From Eretmocerus hayati (Eukaryota; Arthropoda; Insecta; Hymenoptera; Aphelinidae): 64,000 nt of DNA. Shown piece by piece: positions 1 to 12,159 of this stretch (positions are counted from its first letter, which is position 1; each line of letters begins with the position of its first letter). Location of the stretch: the NCBI GenBank assembly GCA_029851415.1, contig CM056743.1:14562727-14626726 (forward strand), read 5' to 3'. Under the pieces are notes generated by a model. It was given only the letters and a program-made list of their open reading frames with translations, was not told where the DNA came from and made no database searches. Position numbers and translations under genes: made by a program.

Positions 1-310
1 ATCCACCGGACTCATACGTTAGGATATCCATTCACGTTGCACTGATGCGCCTTCAACAATTCTAGCTGGAAAAACCAATAAAGCCATTCTAGTATCGAAT
101 TTTCCCTCAACTCTGAATAGTTCTGACACAACTTCGCGGATGTATACGTACCTGAAAGCTTCTTTTTCTAGCAATCTTTTGATTGGTGAAGCACTTTGAA
201 TTCTGCGATTCTCATTCCGGCTGTAGAGATACCTGTCTCTTTGCTGTTATACTACGTACGGCATCAGAGTAGTAAGAAGAGGGAAAAGAGGGTCCGATTG
301 CATATATAGA
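1..310. other. No gene recognised
   Basis: I see no open reading frame, repeat or RNA gene that I can support. The last bases before 311 end in TATATAG, which could serve as a splice acceptor for the exon that follows. Confidence 0.4.
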
Positions 311-567
311 ATGCAGACTTCTGGCATATCACAAAGCCAGACCTCGATTCATTGTGTCGGAGTTAATTACGCGATGCAAACGCTCAGTCATCATGATCCG
401 AGAGCGCAAGCCCCGAATCCTGCTACCAACACCACACCGCAAAACAGACAAGGTGTAACTTAATATACCTATAGATATATTTAGTTTGCTTCGGCTTTTT
501 TTTAACCGCAGGAATGCATCAACACAATAGCCCTGCAGACCATCAAACTCAATCTTATTTCAAAAGG
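311..567 (+). CDS. Candidate spliced exons, Q/S/H/N-rich, unrecognised gene
   Basis: Two blocks join in frame. Block one (311-452) opens with ATG and encodes a low-complexity stretch rich in Gln, Ser, His, Pro and Asn. It ends at a GTGTAA donor with one base of a codon left over. Block two starts at 512 after a strong pyrimidine tract and CAG (about 495-511), and its leading GA completes the codon. The frame then runs through a His/Gln/Ser stretch to about 567, where GTCCAA is only a weak donor. The 59-bp intron is short but within the insect range. Composition resembles N-terminal regions of insect regulatory proteins, but I do not recognise the protein. It could belong to the gene whose last exons lie at 5841-6949; the exons needed to restore the phase between them were not found. 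The ATG at 311 may be internal to a longer coding sequence. Confidence 0.35.
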
Positions 568-3500
568 GTCCAACTATATATACTTCTGGCTGGTTCTCAT
601 TCAGCGGAAAGTGAACAGCGGTTAAATTGTTTCCATTGTTGGGTAGCTGATTTGTCAGGGATGCTGCTGATGGGCATCAAGACCGGTAGCCAAACTATTA
701 CCCGACAACAGTATATTATTCGACGAATCTTTTTGAAAGGAGTAAGTGCGAGACTGACGTTCGAAAAGGTGTGCGCGAGCCGTAAAGTGTGGTGTAAAGA
801 GTCGATTTGAAGCGGGTTTTTGAGTGACGTAAAGAGCTTCTTTTTTAATCGGAGCTCTTTTTGACTCTTGTTGGCTGGGTTGTGAAGAAGTTCTTGAGAG
901 TCGGCGTTGTAGGCATTGCTTGAGGGGAAATTTACCGGATGAGCGTGAATTTGGGAGAATTTTTAGTTGAAAATCGATTTTCAGACGAACGATTTCTCTG
1001 TGTGTAGGAATACCGAAGAAATCGGAAAATTCATTTGACGGAACATCTCCCCCGAGAAGGAAAGGTTGTGTCTTACAAATTTCTCCGGGAAGGCATTATT
1101 TTATTCAACATGTAAACCGAGGAAAGAGTTTGAATCGACAATTTCATGCAACGAGAGAAGCCGAACTCTTATTGCAGTAGCGGTAAGAAGAATTCAGAAG
1201 TGTCAAATAGATCTATCCTTCAAAATTACCGACGAAAAATTCTGTATTATTCGTACGGATTTATGTTGAAAAGTATAATATAAAAAGATAGCCATTTTTG
1301 CAATGCAAATATTTTTCCCATGCTTCTAACCAGGAGGGCTATTTGTAAATTTGCTAGGGATTCTTTATATCTGAGCTAAAATAAGTGGTTGAGGGGAAAG
1401 TTCCGACCATAGTCCAGGTCCGGATCACTAGAACCCACTTATCAGTATTGATGAATAATCTAGGAGGAATTCTTTCAACGAGATATTTTTTTCTCACTGT
1501 TAATTGCATGATTGCTCGTATGCTAGTTACTCATAGAAGATGAAAACCTCTTCTTTCTAATTTTTGTGGAATATTTCTGTGACTGACTTTGATAGTCAGG
1601 TCTGTCAGTGATCAACATCATTATATATAAATTCATTGGATCAGACTGGAAATGATCTTTCTCTCAGTTCAATGAATTCAATAAATATATTGACGATTCC
1701 TTAGAAAGGAAAATTATTTGGGGGTATATTTTCACAAGGAGTGAATTAGGTCAGGAAACTGTTTCAAAATTTGAGTCGAGAACTTATTCCAGCCCTAGGC
1801 AGCTCTAGGTGGCTCGTAGTAGTTGATTTTCACACATTTTGGCTCAAAACGAAAGGAATCTACAGCCACGCACCTCAAAACTGAAGCCCAATATAGATAT
1901 GCAAATTTCAGGGGTGACAAAATGGACAGGGATTAACAGCGATGGAATTGTTATTTTGAGTCTTTAACAAAAGTCTGGGACGCTGAGCTCATTCCAAAAT
2001 ATTTGCGTGCTAGTATAATACATCCCAAAAATTGCTATGATGCACATTTCAAGTTTGAGAAACTTGAAGAGCTTGGAACACAGATAATTCTTATACTTTC
2101 AGCGAATTCACTCATTACAAAATGTCCATTGATTCGCTAATAATTCCAAAATGAATAACCACTGATATGATTTGTTAAAAAATTTTGCGTGCGTGACGTA
2201 TCATCATTTTGACTTCGGACAAACTCGACATAAAGATTTGTTTTTCCCATATAGCTTTTGGCTGAGTTTGCAGAGTCAAAATCCGGAAAAGGGAAGTCGG
2301 GAGGGTTTGTCCCTCCGGCGTTGGCACATCTCCGGAGCAGTTAAATTGTCATTTGGATATCAAAGGGACGCGTAGCACGAATATACCTTACACACATACA
2401 TACATAGATATATATATATTTAGAACTGCTTGGATAAGGCGTGCCGTCAGAGACGCCAAAAGCGTGAAAGGGCTCTCGGGTAATTTGGGAGCCAGCGAAA
2501 TGCAAACATCGGCCCTGCGATTCACACCCGAGAACCACTAAACAGCCCTCGCAGCTATTGTTGAGCCTCATAGCATTCAACACACAGCTAGCGTAATGGA
2601 ATCTCGACGAGCAGCTCTGCGTGACTTGGTCTCCTTTTGGCATCATCTCGTGGATATAACACTTCTTGCTCTCGCCTCGATTTGATTCCTCTTTGACTCG
2701 GCTAGAAACCTTAGTATATAGCTATGATATATATGGGGTTTTACCAAGTATTTGCATTTGATGCTTGTTGGGGCTGAGATTTCTGATTGTGCCACTCACG
2801 TTACGCGCAATTACACTTGCTTCGTGCCAACATGCTTTAATCCCTTGATCCTTATTATTTTATCCATCAATTGTGATTTTTATTTCTATCAAACGTAAAG
2901 AATGTCAGCGAATTTCACATGATTTTCTGAGATTTTCTTGAACCACGCAGTCAATAGAAATTGATTTGAACATTGATTTTTAAAAAAAAATAATTACATG
3001 CTAATACACTCGCTTGATTTTTTATGCGTCTTCTTGTATTTCCTCAGATATGCATAGAGGTAAGGTAAAATTTCGAAAAGTCTTCCAAAATTTGTAGTGG
3101 TTCCATCAACATTCTTCAATACAGACGGTCTGTGATTCGTCTACAAATTGATTTTTAAAATTTGTAACGTCCCAAATTCTTTGGAAAAATCTCCAAGTTT
3201 CTTCATCACCATTTCAAATCCAGTAATATTTTCAAATTTCCACGAGAATCCTGTAGATCAAGGATGACATACATTCAGTGCAAAATCTTCTAATATTGAT
3301 TCAGATTTTGGGGATCAACATAATTCGAAATTTCAAAATTGCCTATTACTCGAGAAATGGGTTACCTCGACAACTAGCAAACTCTTGATGACATTGGCAA
3401 TTGAATCGCCAAGTCGTGTGTTAGTTCTGTTTAAGGAGGTGCCCCATTTCACGCTTCTCGATTCGATCTTGTCATCGCCTCTAGGCATCACATCAAATCG

Positions 3501-5840
3501 TCTCTCTTTGTTCCTTGTACCTTTGGGGAATATACATGAATACAGATATGTACTACGTACTGATAGGCACAGACGATTGACTGCTTTTCGATATCTGTAG
3601 CCTGACTGACCCTGCATATTTTATGCGCCGTCTGTCACTTTATTAACCTTTTGGAGCAAATATTATTTGACCCGTGCTAAAGGAGTTTACCCATGTGGAA
3701 TTGAGTTTCTTACGCAATCCTTTATCATATTTTCTCAATTTCGAATGCATCAAAATTCAAATGTATCAAAGGTAACACGCTCATACGTCTGACCAATCTC
3801 ACTATACTTACGATGCATGGTTGATGAAAGTGGCTGATAGAGTCGAGTCATAGATGGAGTAAATACTCGAGTTGGGCAGAGGGAATGACGGTTGAATTTG
3901 TGAATTTTATCTCAAAAATACTTTTGGGTTCACACTTAGCGTGACGTTCTGGCATTCCAAACGTGAAAGTTTCTGAACCCGGCGCAAAAATCGAATATGA
4001 TGAAACTTTCGATGATGGGTCCTAAAGAGTTAATGTCAAATACACATTTCATCCTGTGACAAATCGATCAGGGAATTAACATTTGCAACAAAGTATTATA
4101 TGATGAATTTCAGTATGAAATGAGCTATTCAAGAACATTTGAATTGGTTTCGGTGGTGATATTTTGTTACATCAAACCAGAGCTCAAACTTTGCAATTCT
4201 AGGAAAGGAATTCAAGTAGTTCCCACTCGATCCAGTCTCAGTCCAACTACTTTCCCGGCACCCTATCTTAATATTAATTATGGCAACTGTCAACTTAGAT
4301 CATTGATCAGTATCCAGAAAAAAGTTCCAATGATGACTATTACAGGCCAATGGTTCAATTTAAAGAACCAGAATTATAATCCTGAAGTGTTACGACGGAA
4401 TCACTAATATTCCCACATTCTTTGGATGACTAATTTTAATGCCACTGCATGATTATGCTCTACTCATTTCTTCAAAATATTGTAAAAGTGTGCTCTTAAA
4501 AAAAAAAAAAAAAAAAAAAAACTGTTCAGTGATGAGTGAATAGTTAAAAATTCACTAAAAAAAGGATAATAAAAAAAAACTCGACGGAATGTATAGACAC
4601 GAAAAAGAGTGTTGAAGTGAGAAAAAACGTCACTCCGTCAAGTACAAAGCGAGGAAGCCAACACAGAGTCAAGCAGGCAGAAAAAGAGAAACTTCATTCA
4701 TCGCGTGAATTGGTCCGGTTGGGCGATTAGCCAAACCGTGACATAAACCCAAAGGATCGGGTTAACCATCCAAAGTATACCCATCATCATCCAATGCTCA
4801 CAGTGTATCTGTAACGCCATTAAAGAGACATTTTCCAGTATTCGACTCGTAAGGCTTTTACAAAAGAGGGTTGTCCGACCAAAGCTTTACACTTACTACT
4901 ACTACTACTACTACTACCACTACTACTTACCTATACTAATCCATTAACGGAATTCAGTGAGCAAAGTCCTTTTCACGCCTGCCTACGTACCAACGCATTA
5001 TCCCTCAGCTAATTACCGTTGGTTCGTTCGTTCGTTCGTTCATTTTATCCGCTTGGCATCATCATAAGCAGAGTATTTCGAAGAAGGATTCGAGAATATC
5101 ATCACCAACCGAGCTTTTCACACTACCACCGACATTGAAAGTATTATCAACTGTGTGACGTTTCGTTACCCTTTTCTAACTTGCTTATAGATATAGTAGG
5201 TTGTGATGCTTCTTTTGGTGAGAAGGGAGAGATTATTGTAAAAGGCTAAATTGTGCGCCCAAGGATGAGGCAAGAAAAGAGGTTAGAATGATCCACCACA
5301 CTGTGGTATAAACTGTTTGGCTTGGATCAGCTTTTGGTATACTTTAGTAATAGTAGCAGCTTAAAGATATATATGTATATAATATGACTATGAAATTTCG
5401 CTCAGACTTACCGTGATTATTCATATTTCTCTCGGATGATTTTCGTATCGTTTTACTGTACTGATCGTATCAAGATGAGGGCTACTGAAGCGTAACGAAA
5501 ACTAAATTAAATCCAGTTGAATGAGGAATTTAAACTTGATACCTTATTATTTTGATGATTTTATTGCACAGAGAAATTTAGAGATTAGTTTCTGTTATGG
5601 ATAGATGGTAACCGAATGGCGATAGGAGTCTGGCGGGGCTTAAATTGACTCGAATTTGACTCCAAGCTAGTGAAATCTTATTTCAAGGATTTCAGTGAGT
5701 GTAGTCATCTATCGGTTCACGATGTATGGCTAATGTCCCCAATCACATTATGATTTTCTGTGGAGAATCCTCCCGAGAGTAATTTATGTGTGATAATTAA
5801 AATCATCACACTCATGAAGTTACATTCATTTCTGTTACAG
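568..5840. other. Intronic/intergenic stretch with simple repeats
   Basis: No coding block with convincing splice sites was found over about 5.3 kb. Open frames here are short and have neither splice context nor recognisable residues. It contains an A tract near 4498-4520, an imperfect ACT trinucleotide run at about 4889-4927 and a short GTTC run at about 5023-5042. If 311-567 and 5841-6949 are one gene, this is intron. Confidence 0.4.
4889..4927. repeat. (ACT)n microsatellite
   Basis: About ten imperfect ACT units in tandem, interrupted by one ACC. Confidence 0.85.
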
Positions 5841-6949
5841 AGTCCCTAGCAGAATTTGAAATGGACCGAAAGTCACGACAGCACCCAACGTCTGAGAGGG
5901 ACCAGGTCAAATCTCCTCTTCAAGGTAAAACACTTTTTTAATTTCATCAAACATTTGGCAATGATAAATTGCCTAGAGAGTACTCTGGGCAAGATTGCAT
6001 GCAGCCATGATTGAATGACATAAGTTCTTGAAGTCACTCACACCTATACTAAGAATAAAATGACACACAGGTTGCATGGTGTACCTTGGACCCAAAACGG
6101 CCATTTCAATTTTGATGCAGATTGATCTAGGTATTGAACGTACATCTCATTCGACATCTTCCAAAGACTATACGTGACAGTATTTGTCCATTTTCTGAAA
6201 GATCTTACATCGAATAACTGCACAGAGAGAATGATGAGGATGTGACTTACGGGTAACATGGTCCGTGAATGGCGGACTGGCTCAGCCACATATTTTTCAA
6301 CTTTCAACTGTTTTTCTCTAAAAGTTATAACGATACCAACCCACTAGATATATCAACCCAAAATCAAAGTTGTAAGCTTCCTGGGACTTCATTCTGAACT
6401 ATAGACCAAGGCATTGTCATGTCATTGCTATAGTTCCGTGAGAAACCACAATGTTTGAACTAGGGGGCGCATCAGTATTGATAACTAGCACCCCGTTGCT
6501 TATATACGCATTGTTTCTTCTCATGGAAACAGTGGTTACACGGTTAATGTCATGACATGACAATGTTCAAATTTTGAGCTCGGTACAAGGTCTCTGGAAC
6601 GGCGAATGCCCCTTCGAGTCCTATATCTCACACTTTGTGATTCTTTCCCTGAGTTCGAAAAACGTATAGAGTCTTTTGGGCTTTCTATTACTGCAACGGG
6701 TTGAGGAAGACAAATATGGAATAGGGATTTGACATTTCCGACCCAAAAATCATTCAAAACTTCGATTTGATTATATGTACCATAACTCATTCTTTGAAAC
6801 AAAATTCAAATCCTCATTTGTCTCCATGAACGATCACTATGATTCCTTAACTGGTTACACTCCTGATTTCATAATTTAATCCTCTAGATGGTCCAAAAAA
6901 CGATATTGCGGACGATGAGTCAAGTGAACTGCTGGTTGATCTCATCTAA
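5841..6949 (+). CDS. Last two exons of an unrecognised host gene
   Basis: Penultimate exon 5841-5924 follows a TTCTGTTACAG acceptor and ends at a GTAAAA donor. Its only open frame is AG + 27 codons + G, encoding a charged segment rich in Glu, Arg, Lys, Gln and Asp. The terminal exon begins at 6888 after a CCTCTAG acceptor. Its first two bases complete the split codon as Asp, and 19 sense codons lead to TAA at 6947-6949. The predicted C-terminus is acidic (DDESSELL) and ends in a hydrophobic VDLI. The 963-bp intron is GT-AG. Matching phases across the junction plus good splice sites at three boundaries are the support. I do not recognise the family. The four-residue hydrophobic tail could be a short interaction motif, but that is speculation. 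Upstream exons should lie on + in or before this window. Confidence 0.55.
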
Positions 6950-8009
6950 ACTTCACAGAATGAGTTGGAACATGACAACAATATAATATCAGTATATCGC
7001 AAGCTACTTTGAGTTCGAATCCTAGAGTGATGTAGAGTGAGAGTATTATTCTAGCAAGCCATGAGAAAATAAATTTGAAATCCTCGGAATAAAATCACCA
7101 GACTATTGAGTTTTTACAATGTTCTGAAATCCTTCCCCTCTCTCTGCGCTTCTCAACCTCAGTTTCACATGGAAATCTTGTCTGATCAGTTCGAATTCAC
7201 CTTGACAACAATGTCTAGTTTTTAGTTCTGGTAGATCCTCAACAATTTAAGCTCACAAAAAACTATAATGCTGAGAGAAATAAACTTTGTGGAATTGCAA
7301 AAAAACTCGATCAATCATAAGGAAAGCTCGGAAACTCGTAAGAAAATTGTGCACCGCGCAAGTTCCTTGGATCAGCAGTAGTAGCATACGATGAGAAACG
7401 ATACCGGGTACTTCTCGCGCAGTTTCTTCAAGCCAAAATCCAAGTTCGATCTTTAATTATAAACCCAGTAGCTGTTGCCTCAAGTTGCCAACTCAGCTTG
7501 GCATTTCTTGCGTTTACTTGCTATCACTTTCAGTGCAAGCTTGCAAGCTGCCTTCACAGAGAACTTGTTCACTTCTCCGACGCCTTCGTACTGAGAACAA
7601 GCTAGTTTCAAAGTTTCCTTTGGCTTGTGCAAAAAGATGCCCAGGCGATCATTTGCCCACAAGTGGCTCCAACCAATTTTGAACATCTTGAGCATCGAGT
7701 CCTGCTTCACTTCGAGATTTCTTCATAAGAAAACGAAACTCGTTTCTTTGTTAGACTCTTGGAAAGATTCTAATTAGTTAGTTGAGAATGGATTTCCTAT
7801 CAGAAAGAACTAGATACTCGTTCAGCTACAAATTTAATATATTTATTGTGAGATTATTTCACAGGAAATATTATTGAATCACACCGGAACACAAGAAATG
7901 GAAAAGTATCTGTACTTTTCAACCGACCTACTTTACTTTATGTACTTTGGCACGCTAAATCCGAATCCGAGACCGGTTAGGCTCGTTCCTATCTTGATTT
8001 TGAAGAAAT
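6950..8009. other. No gene recognised
   Basis: Downstream of the stop at 6949 I see no coding exon, RNA gene or clear repeat. A T-loop-like string near 7012 has no tRNA around it. Confidence 0.4.
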
Positions 8010-11000
8010 CGTGAAAATTAGCTGGGAATCATGGAAATAGGGTAGAACAGCATCACAACTTCGATCAATAAATATCAGTCTACATATTTTGGTCTGAAAA
8101 CGTGTACTCACAAGGAGGGTGCTAGGCCTTCGGATCACCAATCCTCCTGGAACTCTAGGATATGTTTTGTTATACCAAAACATGTAACAAACCACTCTTA
8201 TAACTTGCCAACGCTCCCTAGAATCATCCTGAGTACCAGGGTCAATATCCCAGCAAATAGGCCTTTTCCAGGTAGATTGATGCATCCACAGCTCTCCATA
8301 AGATGGCTATTCTACGTCGTGGGACTTTCCTTCAGACTAATAAGAATAGTTACATGAAAAAGAGACTGGAAAGAACAAATTCCAGCTATATAAGACTGGT
8401 ATAGCTCATCTCAACCATGGATGAGGGAAGTTGAGGCTCAAAAAACTGGCAAAATTGAGTTTTTCATCGACGGAATGATGAGTCTGAGAGAATATAAGAC
8501 TTTTCAATAAACATACATTAATGAATATGATTTACTCACATTCAGAGACCATCACTTTCCCAATTAATGTTGTCAAATTGCACCTGCACTGTGTAAACTG
8601 CCAAGGCCAGCCAAGGAGAGTCACAGCCAATAGCAGATCCTGCGACTGACCTGTAAAAATTTGACAACAAAGTATCGTGCTCAACTCACACTCTGACTCT
8701 GCATATTCTACACTGATTTTACATGTTTCTATCCACGAGTTGATTGAAAAAATTCAATCTGAACTAATCTGAGATAGCTCATATACCCTCCCTAGTTGTC
8801 GACGATTTTAGCGATGGAAAAGTAATGCTAAACAAGGAGTGAAAAATACGACACTTTGACTTGTATGACTTTTGTCGTCTGCTCCTTTATAGCATGGCAA
8901 ACTCTGCCGGTGCAACAGTTTCTCGCAGAAGATCCATTAGTCTGCTTGAGAGAAATTCACAATTTACCATCCATCGTCGACAATTAAGCATCTTGAAAAT
9001 CCATGGCTGATTGCAGTTTGGGGTTTTCAGATGAGTACTCATTTTTAGGTGCTGTAGAATTTGCTTGTGATGTTGTTCTAAACGTGGTCAAAATCAGGTT
9101 AACTTTGTGTCAACAGAGCTATTTCAGATTACTTCAGATTGAATTTTTTCAATCAACTTGTGGATAGAAACATGTAAAATCAGTGTAGAATATGCAGAGT
9201 CAGAGTGTGAGTTGAGTACGATACTTTGTTGTCAAATTTTTACAGGTCAGTCGCAGGATCTGCTATTGGTTATGACTCTCCTTGGCTGGCCTTGGCAGTT
9301 TACACAGTGCAGGTGCAATTTGACAACATTAATTGGGGAAGTGATGGTCTCTGAATGTGAGTAAATCATATTCATTAATGTATGTTTAATGAAAAGTCTT
9401 ATATTCTCTCAGACTCATCATTCCGTCGATGAAAAACTCAATTTTGCCAGTTTTTTGAGCCTCAACTTCCCTCATCCATGGTTGAGATGAGCTATACCAG
9501 TCTTTCATGGCTGGAATTTGTTCTTTTCAGTCTCTGTTTCATGTAACTATTCTTATTAGTCTGAAGGAAAGTCCCACGCCGTAGAATAGCCAGCTTATGG
9601 AGAACTATGGATGCATCAATCTACCTGGAAAAGGCCTATTTGCTGGGATATTGACCCTGGTACTCAGGATGATTCTAGGGAGCGTTGGCAAGTTATAAGA
9701 GTGGTTTGTTACATGTTTTGGTATAACAAAACATATCCTAGAGTTCCAGGACGATTGGTGATCCGAAGGCCTGGCACCCTCCTTGTCAGGGGGTTTTTGG
9801 GGTTGATAAATACGAATACACGGTCAGAATTATGGTTCCCTCAAATCCAAGGAGGCGGTTCCAAAATGGCGTGATGAAAATTTCCGAAAACTCCTCAGTT
9901 TAGCTCCAAAAACTCTTCTCGGGTGTTATTGAGGTTGCTGATCACGTGCAAGATGTCAAAATCCTGGTCTTATTTAATCCAAGATGGCGGTCCCAAAACG
10001 GCAGAACGAGATTTCCTGAAAACTGCTTATTTTAGCCCAGAAAACTCTTTTCGAGGGTTTTCGGGGTCGCTGAACACAATCCAAGATGGCCGACCGAAAT
10101 GGTATAGGCGGGTAAATTCCAAAAACTTATGACTTTGGGTCTTGAAACTCTTCTCAAGGGTTTTTGCATTGCTGGTATGATTTCAAAGGAAGGTTGGATG
10201 TTCCTTCGGGACTATCTCAACAGTTGAGAAATAGGGAGTGATTCACAACGAACCTCCAAGCTCCCAAATTTTCAAACCTGGTCACCCTTAAGTTCAGTTC
10301 TTTAGTGATAAAAAGCGAGAGGAGGATTCTGAAACCCGAAAGCTAGAAGGGCAACAAATACCCAGGCTCTCAAATCCTCAAACCTAGTCACGCTCGAATT
10401 CAGTGCTCTGGTGATGAGAAACGGGAGAAGAACTAGACCCAAATCCTAGGGAGGCAACGAATTCCCAAGCTCCTGAACCCTCAAACGCGGTTACTTTTGA
10501 GTTCGGTCATTTGGTCATGAGAAACAAGAGGGTGATTCTAAGACGCCAAACCTGGGCGGATAACGAAACCAAAGTTCTCAATACCACTATCCTACTATTT
10601 CCCTTTCACCAAATAAGTATAGAGACGAGAAGAACGTAGGAGAGATATAGACGAAAATGAGCAGCTCGAGAGGGACTGTATTTGTGGGTTTAGGAACTTG
10701 AGGAATTCGTTCCCTTCCAGGGATTTGCAGAAAGAGGCCACCCCCTCACATCTCATCTTGAAAGTATTCAACCCAACGGTGAGCGGATTTTGTGAATTTG
10801 AGAACCTGGGGGGTTTGTTGCGCTTTTAGCTTTCGGATTCCAGAATCGGTCTTTCACTTCCTATCACCAAAGAACTCAACCCAAAGGTGATCAAGTTTGG
10901 GGATTTTGGAGCTTGGAGGTTCATTGTGAATAACTACTGTGACTTCCTTCTCTCGTCATCAGATCGCTCAACTGTCGAGAAATTGACTGTAGGAACATCC

Positions 11001-11381
11001 ATTCTGCCTTTGAAATCATATCAGCAATCCGAAAAACCCTTGGAAAAAGTTTCAAGAATTAAAGTCACCAGTTCTGGGACAGTTCTCGTCAGCCATCTTG
11101 GTCCTCCATTTTGAATTTGTTTTCCTGATCCTTTTTCCATGTTCAGCGACCCCGAAAACCCTCGAGAAGAGTGTTAAAGTTAAAAACTGGGCTAAAATGA
11201 GCAGTTTTCAGGAAATCTCGGCCTGATGGAATCATAATTCTGACTGGGAATTCGTATCCAGCAACCCCAATAGCCCCGAGTACAGTTTTTCAGCCCAAAA
11301 TATGTGGATTGATATCCATTTACCCAAGTTGTAATGCTATCCTACCCTATTTCCACGATTTCCACCTAATTTTCCATACGG
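8010..11381. mobile_element. Foldback element (FB/Galileo-like), interrupted by a second element
   Basis: The sequence at 8010-8107 pairs as an inverted repeat with 11284-11381, and 9789-10160 pairs with about 10975-11284. Without the 1.7-kb insertion at 8111-9785 this gives one foldback of about 1.7 kb. The arms contain diverged tandem units of roughly 105-115 bp, each with a core near ATCCAAGATGGCGG and a later AAAACTCTTCTCGAGGGTTTT-like segment, and shorter tandem units of about 100 bp around 10250-10560. Long inverted arms made of tandem repeats are typical of insect Foldback/Galileo elements. I see no transposase, so the family is inferred from architecture alone. Confidence 0.6.
8111..9785. 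mobile_element. Palindromic element nested in the foldback
   Basis: Left arm 8111-8780 and right arm 9116-9785 are inverted copies, about 95% identical by eye, separated by a 335-bp spacer. The ends read ACAAGGAG and CTCCTTGT. The same ends appear at 30312-31278, 36827-37146 and 53798-54138, so this is a family. Both arms contain the same open frame of about 47 codons (complement of 8285-8145 and plus strand 9611-9751), as expected for inverted copies. No known domain is encoded. It splits the outer foldback between 8107 and 9789. Confidence 0.75.
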
Positions 11382-11454
11382 TCTGAAGTTGCCGAGTACA
11401 ATGGCTGGGTCAGTTCAGATTGGTAGAGACTGTACGATATGGGCGTTCGGATGC

Positions 11455-12027
11455 GACCGGGCTAGGTCTGATATGATCTGGAATAATCTGGAACATCCTG
11501 GTTCGGTCCAGAACGGTTTGGTATAAGCTGGCACTTTGGCACGGTCTGGCGTGGTCTGATACGGTTTGAATCGGTCTGAGATGGTCTAGGATAGCCTAGA
11601 ACAGTCCGGAACGGTCTGGTACGATGTGGAGTGGTCTGATACGGTCAAGAGCGGTCTGGAAGGGGTTGGAAATAGTCTTTTGTAGTCTAGGGTAGTCTGT
11701 GTCAGTCTGAAGTAGCCTGAAATGGTCTGGAGAGGTCTGGTACGATCTGGAACGGTCTGGAATTTCGGGTGGTCTAGGATGGACTTGTACGTTCTGGTAC
11801 GGTCTGGAACGGTCCGAAATGGTCTCAAATAGTCTGGTATGATCTGGGACGTTCTGATACTGTCTGAGACAGTCTGTTACGATCTGGAATTGTCTGGCAT
11901 GGACTTGGATGGCCTGGAACGGTCTGCAAGGGTCTGAAATTGTCTGGGGTGGTCTGGAAAGGTTTGGGGTGGCCTGGAACAATCTGAGAAGATATGGTCT
12001 CGACTGGGTTGGGCTGGGCTGGCTAAA
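11455..12027. repeat. 10-bp minisatellite, GGTCTGGAAC type
   Basis: About 57 degenerate copies of a decamer close to GGTCTGGAAC in near-continuous 10-bp phase. Open frames through it on the minus strand only reflect the repeat, with recurring Arg-Pro, Asp-Arg and Gln-Thr dipeptides, and are not genes. Related decamers occur at 36466-36660 and 37175-37345. Confidence 0.85.
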
Positions 12028-12159
12028 ATACAGTACATGTTCGTGTGGTTCATGGGATGGGCACGAGAGATCCTTTTTGATACGGGATCATTACAGTAGA
12101 CAATGTGAGTGAATAGGTTAGAACCATCCCTTCAATTCCTTTTTCTGAAGGTAGATTAA

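Noticed and set aside
4498..4520. A tract as the tail of a SINE or processed pseudogene
   Set aside because: No tRNA-like promoter, coding remnant or flanking duplication was seen next to it.
7005..7030. Possible tRNA T-loop (GAGTTCGAATCCTAG)
   Set aside because: No matching acceptor stem, D-arm or anticodon arm upstream.
11586..11982. 80- and 128-codon frames with repeating Arg/Pro/Asp/Gln peptides on -
   Set aside because: They are translations of the 10-bp minisatellite, not genes.
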